Origin: Rhyzopertha dominica
Taxonomy: Eukaryota; Arthropoda; Insecta; Coleoptera; Bostrichidae
Direction of reading: 5' to 3'
DNA: 64,000 bases
Assembly: GCA_025024175.1 (NCBI GenBank)
Contig: QCXZ01000003.1
Coordinates: 34,372,257-34,436,256, forward strand
Part shown: in pieces, positions 46,261 through 57,800 of the stretch
Numbering within the stretch: the first letter of the stretch is position 1
Layout of the letters: each line of letters begins with the position of its first letter
The notes under the pieces: generated by a model
Told to the model about the DNA's origin: nothing
The model's input: only the letters and a program-made list of their open reading frames with translations
Database searches by the model: none
Position numbers and translations under genes: made by a program

Positions 46261-46540
46261 TGATAATGTGATTAATTTTTATATGTAAGAAAATGTATGG
46301 GTTTTCGATTTTTTAATAGATTGGATTGTTATGTCTTCCCGCAACGGTATTATGCCATTATGTGGATACCATTGGGGGATATTGAACGCCTGCCCTTAAG
46401 AAATTGAAAATTAGCAGCGATTTGTTAAAAGATGATTTAGGAAGGAGACGGCAGAACGTTCGGTTACTCCTTATTTTGATACCACACACACTTGTTTGCG
46501 ATAGCTGGGCGTTTACGAAATTTGATTGCTCTAGTGCTTA

Positions 46541-46625
46541 TACTGGGTGTCCGAATAAGCGTGAGCAGCGGCTACATCTTATAATCGGGGCATCGTGGAA
46601 CCTCTGGGAGAAAATCTGGTGACAA
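46541..46625 (+). mobile_element. Possible solo DNA-transposon end
   Basis: TACTGGGTGTCCGAATAAG at 46,541 resembles the 'TACAGGGTGTCC' start of Tc1/mariner-superfamily inverted repeats, followed by GC-richer sequence (CGGGGCATCGTGGAACC). No partner end found. Weak. Confidence 0.25.
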
Positions 46626-48532
46626 AGGGGATCAAGATAAACCAAAAAGATGCGATCGCTAATATGAATATACCTAAAAACTAAAATTTCTTTAAAACTT
46701 CAAATAGGAGGAGAAGTTGAAAACGTTTAAGACACTTACACAAATTATTTCTGAAACATTTTATTCTACGTCTTACAGTCTCGTTTAAATACAAAATTTT
46801 AGCCATACTCAGCAGTTACAAGTTTTCATTTTGTTTAAATTATATAGAACGTTTTTAGAAATGTCTTCATACTTCTCTAAACAATATCTTTATCGTATAT
46901 GCCTACTACTGCACCTTGTCGCTTAGTGCGTCACATTATTTCAATTTATATTATAGTATTATATAGTAATCTAAGGTGTAATATTAAAAGCAAATCGGCT
47001 AAAAACTATGAATGAAACACAGGAGTCTAAAACTCAACGAGATTTATGTATCTATGGACTGATGGTGATAAAACTCTGACTATGGTTACATAAAGATTTG
47101 ATATCGCCTAAAGAAACTTGTAAGTAATATGGGAATGGTGTTTTTCTCATCCAAAACGACATCATTTATTATCAAGTCAGTATTATAATAATTATCATCT
47201 TCATTAATGACGATAAGAAGGGTTGATCGATAATGAGAAAAGACCATGCTTCTACTAAAAAAAATTATTAATAAGCTATCGTTGTTGGTCCATCAAAAAT
47301 AACAATGCTGTACGTTATTATGATAAAATGGAATGCTTTGTGTGAATATAGATATACAGAGTAAGTTATTGATGACTTAGTTAGATCCGATTAGAGAAGT
47401 TATTTATGCCCTGAAGGACTACATAGCTTTTTAAAAAATGGAAAATATGTCTTCTAAGCCATTTCGTACGTTAAAGAATAAATAGCACCCGTTATGTTAA
47501 GTATTGAATTTTGTCGCCGTATGCTTGCGTGCATGCCATTTGTTAATGTATCTTTGTTATAATTTTCACTGTTTTCACGCTAACCGTCCAAACTCCTATT
47601 TCTGTGGGCTTTATTTTTTCTCGCCTAAGCTGATTTTTCCGTGTAAAGTTTAATTGCAGAACTCCAGAAATACTGTCAATACATGCAAAGAAGCGCAACC
47701 GAAATATGTAAGTTTGAAAAGCGTTGTATTTTAAGATTCCAAATAAAATCTAAAACTAATGATTTTAACATATTCCTATTAGGCTGGTAATTTGTAGTGC
47801 TGCTTATAATAGATAGTAGCAACAGCAGCAGTAGGATTTCAATTTAATAGTAATTTATCAGAATACAGCACAACTATAATTTCTATTTATAATCTTAATT
47901 ATGTGGCACAAAGTTTTACATGCCTATTAAATGATGACGACAAAGCATGCTAATTGGCAGTATAATGACTAGGCGATAGAACACTACTCAGCCTATAATT
48001 TTTTTTTAATTAGTCCTCAATGAATAATATAGTTCACTGAAGAAAATGCTATTTGTCCAGAGAATATTACATATCATTGTTAGTATACCTGCTGCAGTAA
48101 ATAATAACATTACAGTTTATAAAGGAATGTAAAGAAGGCAAGGAAAACGAATGAAGATTAGCAATGCTGAAAGCAACTAAAATTATTCATTCATACTGAT
48201 TAGCTGCGTTTGCCGGAGCAAGCACGAAATCTACAATTGCTACAAAAAATAATAGGATGAATTTAAACATTATATCCTCTAAATAATCTTAATGAAACAT
48301 AGTTAACTGCTTTGATAAATAAAAGAAATCCTTAAAATATTATACTCAGTAATAATTTATTAAATACTTCTGCAGCCACGAGAGTTTGGAAGATTACAAT
48401 AATACCTGTTGTTAATAAACTGACTGTATACTACACCAAGGCTGAGTAGTGAGATTATCAAACTAATGAGTCAAGTGAGTTTAGAAAACAGTAAATTTTC
48501 TGTACCCGCACAAGTACATTAGGTGGTATTTA
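46626..48532. other. AT-rich sequence without recognisable gene
   Basis: Nothing recognised on either strand. Confidence 0.55.
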
Positions 48533-48568
48533 ATGCTTGTCTTTTGCTCTGCTGCTTCATTTCCACAG

Positions 48569-48694
48569 AATGTGTTTCGATTCGAAAGGCGAGGGCCCCG
48601 ATACATTTTTCTCAAGGTCTCGAACACCGGGCTCCCGGTCATCACGTCCGACAACAAAAAGCACCAGAAAATACTCGCTGGCGATATGAATTAG
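48569..48694 (+). CDS. Candidate terminal coding exon of an unidentified gene
   Basis: A textbook 3' splice site (TTTTGCTCTGCTGCTTCATT then TCCACAG, AG at 48,567-48,568) opens a 41-codon frame closed by TAG at 48,692. It reads RFERRGPRYIFLKV, then GLPVITSD and HQKILAGDMN at the C-terminus. Third codon positions are mainly G or C (for example AAC ACC GGG CTC CCG GTC ATC ACG), unlike the AT-rich surroundings, a mark of real coding sequence. An in-frame ATG at 48,533 would alternatively give a 53-residue small protein with a hydrophobic start. I do not recognise the family. No AATAAA was seen close downstream. The following 370 bp stay GC-balanced, as a conserved 3' UTR might. Confidence 0.45.
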   Translation, partial: NVFRFERRGPRYIFLKVSNTGLPVITSDNKKHQKILAGDMN

Positions 48695-49070
48695 ATTTTC
48701 TGTATGCAGTGTTAATGAAGGATTTTATCGCAGAGTCATTGCAGGCTAATTTAGCGACATCGGAATAATTCATTTCATTATTTCCCAGAAATGCTCTAAT
48801 AGCCGTCAAATGGCAAGAAGTGTAGCAGGAAAAACCTGGATCGTTTCGGGTGTAGGTATGTACACAGTACGCTAAGCGCCTTTTTTCGGATTCCTAAAAT
48901 TTAACTCTGACAAATTACGGTGACGAGATCGTCATCTTGTGGTTTTTACTTTTTGTGCGTTATGGATTGCCGACCATTAATGTATTTATTCGGAAGTCGC
49001 ATACTTCGCTACGCAGTCGTTTTTTGGCAGTAGTTGCTTTTGAGAGCCGTTATCCTCGAATGAACGCTCA
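48695..49070 (+). promoter_or_regulatory. GC-balanced sequence after the exon: 3' UTR or enhancer
   Basis: Includes GCTAATTTAGCGACATCGG (48,747), GGTGACGAGATCGTCATC (imperfect palindrome near 48,920) and CGCATACTTCGCTACGC. No frame. If 48,569-48,694 is a terminal exon this would be its 3' UTR. Confidence 0.28.
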
Positions 49071-49560
49071 AGATCAATAAGCTTAAAATTATTGGCTTAA
49101 TAATAACGCACAACGTTGCTATCTGATGCTTATACTTAGTTATAAGTAAATATTTGTTGTTATTTTTATCTAAACAAGCAAATGTGGTAGTTGAGTACGT
49201 TTGCGATTACTGATAGTGACTGCAAGCGCCCATAAAGAGAATCAACCACATACAAGATATAATAGTTTTAGTTAAATGTAAGACAAGTATGTAACATTCA
49301 GGCAGGTATGATCAAGCAAACGAATACTACGCCAGGACTAAAGGGATCAACCTTTGTCCTGATACATTAATAATTTTCTAATTCTACTGACACCACAAGT
49401 CACAGCTTTGTAAAACCACGTTTCAACGCCTGAATGATGACGAAGAATTTTTATTTTGTATTTTCCGATGCGGCTATGGCTTTTCTAGAAAATGGAAACC
49501 TATAGTCAGTTTTCAAAAAAATTATTTTGAACTGGCATTGTAGATAACCATAACAGTATC
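49071..49560. other. No recognisable gene
   Basis: Nothing recognised on either strand. Confidence 0.5.
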
Positions 49561-49564
49561 TTAG

Positions 49565-49700
49565 GTAATGCGCTGCAGTGTTTTACCTGATTGAAGAGGA
49601 CACACATCTCCCCAATAACACGATATGAAACCAACAAGACGGTGGATCAACCCCCCCCCCATTTTTTGAGAATCGTTCGAGAATATTTAAACTTGACTAC
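49565..49700 (+). pseudogene. Tc1/mariner-superfamily transposase fragment (second Asp region)
   Basis: The plus frame reads FYLIEEDTHLPNNT, a stop, then NQQDGGSTPPPIF. This resembles the '...EEE..L.N...YQQDGAPPHY' block around the second catalytic Asp. The expected ...GAPPH is altered, partly by a run of ten C at 49,651-49,660. The fragment is about 45 codons long. Moderately weak. Confidence 0.4.
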
Positions 49701-50514
49701 TACTTACGGGATTATTTAAAAAGTAAAATTCCATCCACCAGTTAGGAAGTGAAGGACAGATTCATAAAGAAGGCGATATCTTCGAAGATTTACTTTTATT
49801 TTCTTGTGTACATGTCTGCTTTAATTTTTCATTATTTTTACAGAATAGTATGTTCACAATTTAATTTTTTTAACTTTACCACATTTGCTCAACATATTCT
49901 TTATACTTTTATTCTATTAAAAACTAATGATTCCGTTTAATTTCTTTGCAAAGATGCTTTTTGTATTTCTGAGTACTGACAAGTCAAACGCAATCAAGTC
50001 TATTTTATGCCAAACTTACGCACTGTCGTGATGGATATTTTGGTCAAGCTGCATATTTCGTTAAACGATTGCCATACGTGGTAATTTGTATAAGAATAAT
50101 GTGCTTCAGCGTGCATATAAAATTTAACTTCTCTTGTGTTGAAACTTTACTCATGTCCAGTCAAAGTGTCATGTCTTTATTGTTTTAGCTATAGTACCTG
50201 CACACCTTATTTTCAAACGACTTCCTTCCAGAATCAGTACTTCCATCTTCTTGGAAACGTACCTGGGTGTGAGTCACTAATGAACTTACACTTTCATCTA
50301 CCGATTGATAAAAACATGCTGTTGCCGTATTTGTTTGTTTTTATTTATACCTAATCCATATACGATGCTGTTACAAAGCATAGCTACAGATATTTCTTAA
50401 AATTAGCCACACTCGATTTCAGTTAAGGACTCAGTTAAAGATTGGACTAGGCAAGCACACGTCCTTTTAATGTCATAATACAAGCGTTTAAATAATATTT
50501 TATGAATTATTCAT
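49701..50514. other. No recognisable gene
   Basis: Frames at 49,749-49,940 and 50,136-50,354 are AT-driven and hydrophobic. Nothing recognised. Confidence 0.5.
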
Positions 50515-50760
50515 GGAATCCCGGTGCTGGAAATATGACCGGTATAATTGTAGTATACGCCGCATGTCCTGTCAAATAAATTACGAGCGGTGTAAATGAG
50601 TTACACTTATCAAAATGCTAAATGTTGCGATTACACATGATTGCGTTACTCTTAACAAGCGAGCTGAAAATTGTTATAAACGATGTGGGCGCTTCTAGCG
50701 AATTGTTAGATGAAAGACGTCGATCGATTCAGTGGACCATTATTCGATGCGAGTGCCAAT
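50515..50760. promoter_or_regulatory. Small candidate regulatory island
   Basis: ATGGAATCCCGGTGCTGG, GACGTCGATCGATTC and GTGGGCGCTTCTAGCG occur in a less AT-rich patch without frames. Weak. Confidence 0.2.
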
Positions 50761-51108
50761 GTTCAACACACTGCTAAAACAATATTTTAAAGAAAGAATT
50801 ATTCATTTTACATAGACTACTATATATTGTCTATTGAACAAAATCAATAGCCAAGCATACTTTAACTGAAGACTCCGAATTGCTACACAGGCGTCGCGTC
50901 GTCAAATACACTAGTGTTTGCCTGTTTACTTATATTATATGCTCCCATCTTTTGCAAGGATTTTGTTTTCTATTTTGAACAAGTTCATAACCTTATGAAC
51001 CTTTCCTACATGCGTAGATATCTACCTATAGTTTCACATCTGTGCTATCACACTTTAATTTTACCCTATAGTAAACTAGTGTATAAAGTTATTAAATACT
51101 GATTGACA
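50761..51108. other. No recognisable gene
   Basis: The 62-codon plus frame 50,914-51,102 has no motif. Confidence 0.5.
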
Positions 51109-51760
51109 TACAGGGTCGCTACAAAGTATGGAACCAGCAGGATATTTCAGGTTCTGTTCGACCGATGCTTCTAAAATTGTCCATGAGCCTATGGGTGCAG
51201 CATCATGATGTGTTGCCAGAGTAAGTGGATGACGGCGGAAATTATTTAATCTTCTACCCATATGTCTCAACGTGACCGATGATAAAACTTACTAACGTTT
51301 TTTCAAATTATCCAGTTCAAAGTAAATCTGGCTTCATATTTCTTGTTGAAAAATTGATTTGGGAGAGTCCTGAAGTAAGTAAAAACGTGTGGTTTGACTA
51401 GTTCCTTAATATAACGCTGGGCTCCTTTACTGCACACTACGTTGCCTTCACATGTTCGATCATGATGCGTACAGAATCTACATTTGTCGCTAAAGACAAC
51501 ACATTCCTGGTTCCATTACTCTCGTTTTGTGTATCACTGCAGTCGGTTATGCCGACGCTCTCTGGTAATGGCAGTACCACATGACGACGGTACTTTTTAT
51601 TGGACGATAAATGGTCTGCATCCCTATATGTTCGGCAAAACATTGTTCTGCAAACGCCCTCGTAAGGAGCGATGTGTCTCCTTACAACCAAAAGTCTAAC
51701 GATCTTGGACTGAGGTGCTGAGGTTCTTCGCCGACGTTTTGTATCTTTCACTCTTTGTGT
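51109..51760 (-). pseudogene. Tc1-like transposase relic with one terminal repeat
   Basis: TACAGGGTCGCTACAAAG at 51,109 resembles a Tc1/mariner terminal repeat preceded by TA. On the minus strand, across frameshifts, are KRRRRTSAP (51,720), then ITRERRHNRLQ and VVFSDKCRFCTHHDRTCEG (first catalytic region; usual VVFSDESRF), RYIKELVKPHV with RTLPN, then a position where QQDNARPH is expected but is degraded, and HMGRRLNNFRRHPLTLA, matching the block around the catalytic Glu ('VWDMIGRRL...PP.TLA'). An internal deletion removes the 'GIMVWGGI' segment. Nothing was found of the opposite terminal repeat. A dead, shortened copy. Confidence 0.7.
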
Positions 51761-52381
51761 TCGGCCTTCCTAGGATCAGGACCGACAACAACCCACTACC
51801 TTGTTTAGACTCTTGTTTGCTCTAATAGCAAAATTTCTAAAGTATAAACCCCTTCCACTTTATCAAACTCGCAAAGTTGAAGGGAACTTGCACACAGTGA
51901 CAAGTCAATGATTGTTTTATAAATGCCACTACAGCCAGTTACAAAGCGTAATTTTCATCTACTTTGTTTAATTAAAAAGAACTAAAAACCCAACAACCTT
52001 TTAACATAACGCGTTCAAAAGTTAACAAGAGGGAGTGGGGAAGAGACTTTAAACATGCTTTGTATGATTCTGCGGAACAGCATTTTCTCGTACGAGATAT
52101 ATGTATATTATTGTTGATAACAGCGATATTTTCGTTCACAGAAGTTCCAGTCAATGACATTATCAAATATTCTGGGTTTACCTTTACTCCGGCTTCCGTT
52201 TTTTTGAAGCTTTTATTAACTTAAATTGTTTGTATTGGAGAGCTGACTTTTATAAGCTCTTCGACCGAGCTTCAATCTAGATAAAATATAAATTAACAAA
52301 CTTGCAATTGCTTGTAGCTTTGCCATTTTATAGTAGTTCTTATTAAAATAGCACAATTTAAAAATTAGTAAATAGCAAAAT
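51761..52381. other. No recognisable gene
   Basis: The 5' end of the Tc1-like copy may extend here but no motif or terminal repeat was found. Frames at 51,972-52,428 (minus) are chance. Confidence 0.45.
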
Positions 52382-52455
52382 AGATATATCTGTAGTTGGT
52401 TGCGGTGCAGACAGTATAGCATAGACATGCTTTTAAAAATTTGGTATTTTCATGT
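52382..52455 (+). repeat. Third copy of the 42.8-kb repeat unit
   Basis: ATATATCTGTAGTTGGTTGC and GGTGCAGACAG followed by ACATGCTTTTAA match 42,929-43,000 in the same orientation and 42,838-42,886 in the inverse orientation. Here no inverted partner is adjacent. Confidence 0.6.
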
Positions 52456-53412
52456 ACAAAAAATATAGAAGATTAATAGAATATTTTAATACTACTAACT
52501 ACTGCAAACTTCAGCTAACAAGTACCACAAGTAATTAAATGTATTTTTCATCAACTTAAAGCTTTATTGAAAGCTCAAAAATCAACTACTTGCTATTTAA
52601 AAAATAATATGTACTTTTATGCAGCCTTTCAGAACGCTCAACAAGTTTTTTGATAAAATACCAATAAGATGTTTATACGGTATATAAGCACTGAAGTATT
52701 TGCAGACGTGACTGTGAAAGTGATGTCTCTGCTTAAACCCATAGTACTTCATAACATTTCAAGATAAATGGTAGTTTATTATTTTCACGATGGTTTGTAA
52801 GTTACAAGAGACTGAATTTGTACGCGAACATGTACGTACGTGTATGATGAAAAACATTCAGCGATTGGCGATTTATCGGTCATTTAAAAGAAAACCCACT
52901 ATTTATAGCTGCTAGTAGATTGAGATAAGTTAGTGCACTAGATTATTATTTGGTTATATCCGATAAACGGTCAAGTGCGAGTCTCCATGATGTGTCGGGT
53001 GCAAGCTTTGCATGGACAATAGGTATTGGACTACATTTTGATCTTTTGCGATGAAGTTATGTGTTTTTTGTGTTTGTCCCATACTGACCTATTCCAACGT
53101 ACTTAGCTTTTTTACTTCGATAAGTTTTTTCCTTAATGATTGTGTTTCTTTTGGAAGTCAGTGAAGCCGAATGGGGACCGGATTGTGGGGCTTTTATTTT
53201 TAAAGGAAATAAATTATACTACTAATACACGTATATTGTTTTCAGATGTTGTTGAAATGCTGCAGTTTAATTAAGACATTTTTTTCAAAATCACGTTGTA
53301 TTATAACTTATCTTTTAACTATTAATCATGCAAATCATTGTGTTGGGACGGAAATGTCGGAAACAAGTGAATGCATTTTATAAGGTTTTTTAAATGGAAA
53401 AATATATTTTGG
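52456..53412. other. No recognisable gene
   Basis: Nothing recognised. Confidence 0.5.
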
Positions 53413-53481
53413 TTTCACCGAAACTCGAACCCGGGCCTCCTGGTTTAGCCCTAGACACACTATCAACTGCACTATGAAGGC
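53413..53481 (-). mobile_element. tRNA-derived SINE head
   Basis: On the minus strand TAGTGCAGTTG (53,464-53,474) matches the A-box consensus exactly, and GGCCCGGGTTCGAGTTTCGG carries a B-box (GGTTCGAGTTT, 53,421-53,431). Spacing is tRNA-like. The acceptor stem does not pair well and the body continues into AT-rich sequence, as in SINEs. The 65-codon minus frame overlapping it is chance. Confidence 0.55.
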
Positions 53482-53689
53482 TTTAAAAATATTTCTGCAT
53501 CTAACAAATTTTGTCGTTATACCCACAAACAATCATACAACACAAATGCATACATTTTAACAATGTTGAGCGCAAAATCATCGTTGGTAACTATTTATAA
53601 GTTATCGGTAATATAAACTGATCCTCTGCAATATTCAAGTGTAGAGAGTTCCCTTCTTCAACAATGTCAAGCTTCCAAAAGGACCGCAA
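53482..53689. other. AT-rich spacer
   Basis: Nothing recognised. Confidence 0.5.
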
Positions 53690-54300
53690 CTAAAAAAGAA
53701 AATCTGGCTTAACAGCGCCGAAAGCTAATCCCTTAAACTGTTCTAAAGTGTTAATTAGGCAGTGCTAAAAATACAACTTATAATCTCAAAATCCCGCTGT
53801 CAACGCTGCTAAAGAGTAAAGTAATCTCTAAGAAACCGTCGGCTATCAGCAGTCATTCCTCCGCCTGTAAAACGCTTTTTAGCCTGCCCCTTTCAATTAA
53901 TCAACTTTAAAGGGTCTGGAGGAAAGCCCGAGATTTTCTTAAAACATTTAAATCTTTCATTAACACCCCTTTTCGTAATAAACGTCAATTAGAAGTAAGT
54001 AATTATGTATTTAGCGGCGGGAGAGGGTCGTAACCGAGTTTGCATAATGGACCAGGGAAAGGGGTAATTAAGGGGATGCTCGCTATTAATTAACAAGAGA
54101 CCTGTTGCGTCAGAATCCCGAACCCGAATGCCTCCGGATATTTAAAGCATGTTGACAGAGGCTCATCCTGTTCCGACACTCCCACGGACGGGACGGCAAA
54201 CCGTGATTAATAATTAAACGAAATAATCGTTTTAATTGCTTTGTTTACGTCTGCTTCGATACAAAGCTTGACGCAAGTGTCGTCGGTGCTGTGACTGAAT
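53690..54300. promoter_or_regulatory. Candidate cis-regulatory island rich in TAATTA
   Basis: CAATTAATCAACTTTAAAGG (53,894), CGTCAATTAG, GGGGTAATTAAGGGG (54,061), CTATTAATTAAC (54,083), AATAATTAAACG and TCGTTTTAATTGC lie within 400 bp among GC-rich spacers such as GCGGCGGGAGAGGG. This is the densest homeodomain-core cluster in the window. No frame. Confidence 0.42.
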
Positions 54301-54549
54301 CGGCAATGAGATTCTATTCTAGTCATTACAGTAATTATAAGTTTTGCTTACGATGAGGTTTACACTTCTATGTATGTCTAGAATTGGAAATAGTAGAACA
54401 GCATTGAGTAGTCGACAAATTTCGCGAATCTAGACGGCCGGATTGCGCTAATAATAAAAAATGCCTCCTGAATGTAATCTGTCACAGGTTTAATGTATTT
54501 GTTCGATTTTAAAAATCACAATTTGTTTCGATTTTGTGCTTTTTTAAGT

Positions 54550-54723
54550 ATTCGAGTCGTTTAAATACTGTTATTTTCTTGTGGTTTGACTCAACAACAA
54601 TGCATGGAACGTTTAGTTTCTCCATTTGGGGATGAAGCTCCATCAAAAAGATCTGTATATCGCTGGTTTCAAAACTGAAACGTCGGTATTTGCCAACAAA
54701 AGTTCTTCGATCGTGAAGCATTA
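54550..54723 (+). pseudogene. Mariner-like transposase relic, N-terminal helix-turn-helix
   Basis: The plus frame reads IRVV, a stop, LLFSCGLTQQQCMERLVSPF and GDEAPSKRSVYRWFQN, then a stop. 'LTQQ.C...L...FGDEAPS..TVYRWF' is the paired-type DNA-binding region of insect mariner-like transposases. Two in-frame stops and loss of the DDE part make it non-functional. The 70-codon minus frame over the same segment is its shadow. Confidence 0.7.
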
Positions 54724-55419
54724 AGGATTATATATATTAAGGAAATGATAATAAATACAAATGAAACAAAAATTATGATGATACAAAATCAGAACACGAA
54801 AATTGACATGCAGTATAAGCTTTAAATAGATATGAGTTACAACACCAAACAGTGCAAAAATGAAACAAGAAATGATGAATTAGCAGTTTTATTACTTTGA
54901 TTTTTTAATTGAATTTTGTTTATGTCTAGTAAATGTGGTGTATTTAATGGTCCTTCTATTTAATGAAAGGAACTGGAATTAACAAAAGAGTAAGTAGATA
55001 CTACATCAGTCGAGGAGGAGCTTGTTGGTATAATTTTGATTCTTGCGAAAGCTGCCTTCCTCTAGGACATGCGCTATTCCATAGAAACTTGTAATTCATG
55101 ATAGGTCAGAGTTATTACAGCAATTACGTTTAACCCAATACTTAATTAAAATGCTTTATTTATTGCTAATTGAAAGGTTACTATGGAATCTATAAACTGG
55201 CGCATTATACTTCAGGCACTATTCGTTATAGGATACCGGCCTTAATATTATATAAATATTTTGCGGACGTAGTTTCAGGAATAGCATCGATCCACTTGTT
55301 CTTTTGTTCATTATTAAAAGCTTTTAAGCGAAGCTTGATTGTTGTATTATTGCATTTAATTTTTGATGCATTCCAGACAGACACGATTTAGCGTTGTGAC
55401 ATTTAGACTCACCGCCATC
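54724..55419. other. No recognisable gene
   Basis: Frame 55,170-55,391 has no motif. Confidence 0.5.
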
Positions 55420-55760
55420 AATTTATTATAAACTTTATGAAATCGCCGTCAGTCGCGTTGCATGTGATGAGGACAATCATCGAACGTCATGCCAAATTCG
55501 TACTCTGAAACCATTTTGTTTCGAATCCGTCTTTATTATGATGTAATTGATAAATAATACATCAAGCGGATGGCTGACTGGCCATGCGTGACACGACTGT
55601 GAAAAACCACTTTTTCATTTAAAGCTGGAGCCCACTCATACGCGTTGTTCACGGTCCCTCTGCACCACGACCATACACAACCTACCTATGCACGGGGATG
55701 GACAATTCGGTCTGTCGTTCAAGCGTGCACCATCGTTTACTGGATTCAAGAAGCTTGAAG
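55420..55760. promoter_or_regulatory. Weak candidate regulatory island
   Basis: GC-balanced patches (GAAATCGCCGTCAGTCGCG near 55,440; GCACCACGACC near 55,661) without frames or clear site clusters. Confidence 0.2.
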
Positions 55761-57540
55761 AAGGTGAAAATCCAACCAAGGTTTACTTCAAACGCCAAAT
55801 AGAAGTGAAGGACGAATGTTTGTAGTTATTCACTTTGTCTGCAGCATATTATGCCGCGTAAAGCTTTAAAATATAAAAGTGTCTCCAGCGTAACAATGTG
55901 AAATTTAAAAATATATGTGTTTTGACTTATGGTACTCATATTTAATAGGGTTGTTCCCTTTGTAAAGGTACTGCGTCTTATCAATTTTTTCTGATTTTTT
56001 TTAATAAGGAATCCATATTATTGTTTCCTAGAAAAAAATATTTAATCACGAACCCAGAGCCGTACAGATTTAATTTGAATTGTGACCTTTTAGTTCTTAT
56101 CTTCGATTTATTTTAAAATAAACTACTACAGGGTCATTTGGACAGAAATAAAACAGGAACACATAATTTATTTACAAGTAGGATTTAAACTTGGAGGTTT
56201 AACAAATTTTGGCAATACTGTTGAAGAATAATAGCAATTAAAAATATGTATTTTCTCGATCTCTGTTCTATAAGACAATAGTTTCACAACGCACCGCGTA
56301 TAACTGTTATTGGAAGAATACAGCAAATACAGTACTTCACCTGTGAACAGTTTAGGAAATGAACTGAATCTGAAACGTATCTCGTATACGTCCACTTAGG
56401 AACCTACCCCTTCAAACGTGTCAGACACCTGCCCTTCACAAATCCGATATAAGATATGTATGTGTACAAAATAAACAAGTAAAGAAGTATTTAAATGGAA
56501 TATGTGGTCTCTTAAGTATACTCATACAGCACCGAAGCTTTCGGTATTTTGATAAATAACAATTTAAACTTTACCAGCGTGTAAAACAAACGACTTTTCA
56601 ATTAAAAGTATATTCCCACAATAACCCAGCACTCAATCAGTATAATATTTACTGGATATTACTGTTAGTTCGTAACGAGAAATTACTATAACACTTCCCA
56701 CCGGAGGCATAAAAAGAAACGGAAACTATCCATATAAAACCCCTTATAAGTATGTTTAAGTGCCGGTTTGGTACTGAACTATTCACAAACTTGTAGTAAT
56801 TACATATATTATTACAAGTCCAATTAATATTGAACGGTGGGATACTGTTTATCGAAAACAGTACGCATCGTTGATGATTTCCTCTACATCCAGCAACAAT
56901 GTAGTTCAGTAATTAATTAAGCTTGTGTGTAGACAACACTTGCAGTTCTGGTTTTTAAGTGTGACCATACAGAGTGATTTGCTGATCAGACCTTATGAGA
57001 TTAATATAACCGTATTTACTACGTCCAAGTGAGACACCATTGATACTGTATCTACCTACGAAATTTTATTTTCATATTTGGTTTGCAGAGGCTTTCTAAG
57101 TTTACGCCGAATATGCTTACTTAATTGCTGGTTAATAATTACCTAACTTTTTTCTTGTAAACAAAAGGACGTAATCGTGCCAGAACAATATCGAAAACCA
57201 GTTAAATCTGATACCACCGCGAAATGCCTTCCACGCAGTATCAGATGTTCAGAGAGAAGAGGGAAATTCAGGTAATTACCTAATTTGCATCTTAAAAGGT
57301 TAATTTGCATGTTAACTTGGCAATTTCCCAGCCCCAAACAGTGTCTTTATTAATAAAATGGGAGAATCTACCCTTAAAAGACAGACATCCTCTATAGCAA
57401 AATTCAAGTAAAGTAAGCACAATTGAAAATTTTCTTGTAGCCACGGATGCCGTTTGGATAACGTTTAAAACATCAGAAGTGGATGCACCCNTAACAAAAC
57501 GCCGTTGTATGCAGATTGAGGCGTCGCCTATGTAAAAAAA
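55761..57540. other. No recognisable gene; one possible transposon end
   Basis: TACAGGGTCATTTGGACAG at 56,127 resembles a Tc1/mariner-type terminal repeat; the adjoining minus frame 56,168-56,395 has no readable transposase motif. ATTTGCAT octamers lie near 57,282 and 57,303. Nothing else. Confidence 0.4.
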
Positions 57541-57800
57541 TCTATCACCGAACATTTCCGACCGGTTGTTCCCCACAGCCGATTCCCTCCGAAGTGTACA
57601 CTTACAGACAAGAAATGGAATACTTATTGATTTTGAATTCTACTTAGCAAGTCTTAGGTGACACTTTCCGATGCAATCAGCGACGTGAGTACCGCAGTCC
57701 GACCTCGTATCGATACGGCGCTTTTAATCTCAGATTAATGAGAATCGTGAGGAGCGAGCTTTTGGTGGAGGCGAGGTAATATCCCTGAGACGAATGCATC
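57541..57800. promoter_or_regulatory. Weak candidate regulatory island
   Basis: CCGACCGGTTGTTCCCC, GCAGTCCGACCTCG and TCGATACGGCGC in a less AT-rich patch ending in GGAGGCGAGGTAATATC. No domain in overlapping frames. Confidence 0.2.

Noticed and set aside
51437..51751. 104-codon minus-strand ORF taken as a gene
   Set aside because: It lies in the Tc1-like relic, but in a frame other than the one that gives the VVFSD block for most of its length; a by-product of the dead transposon.
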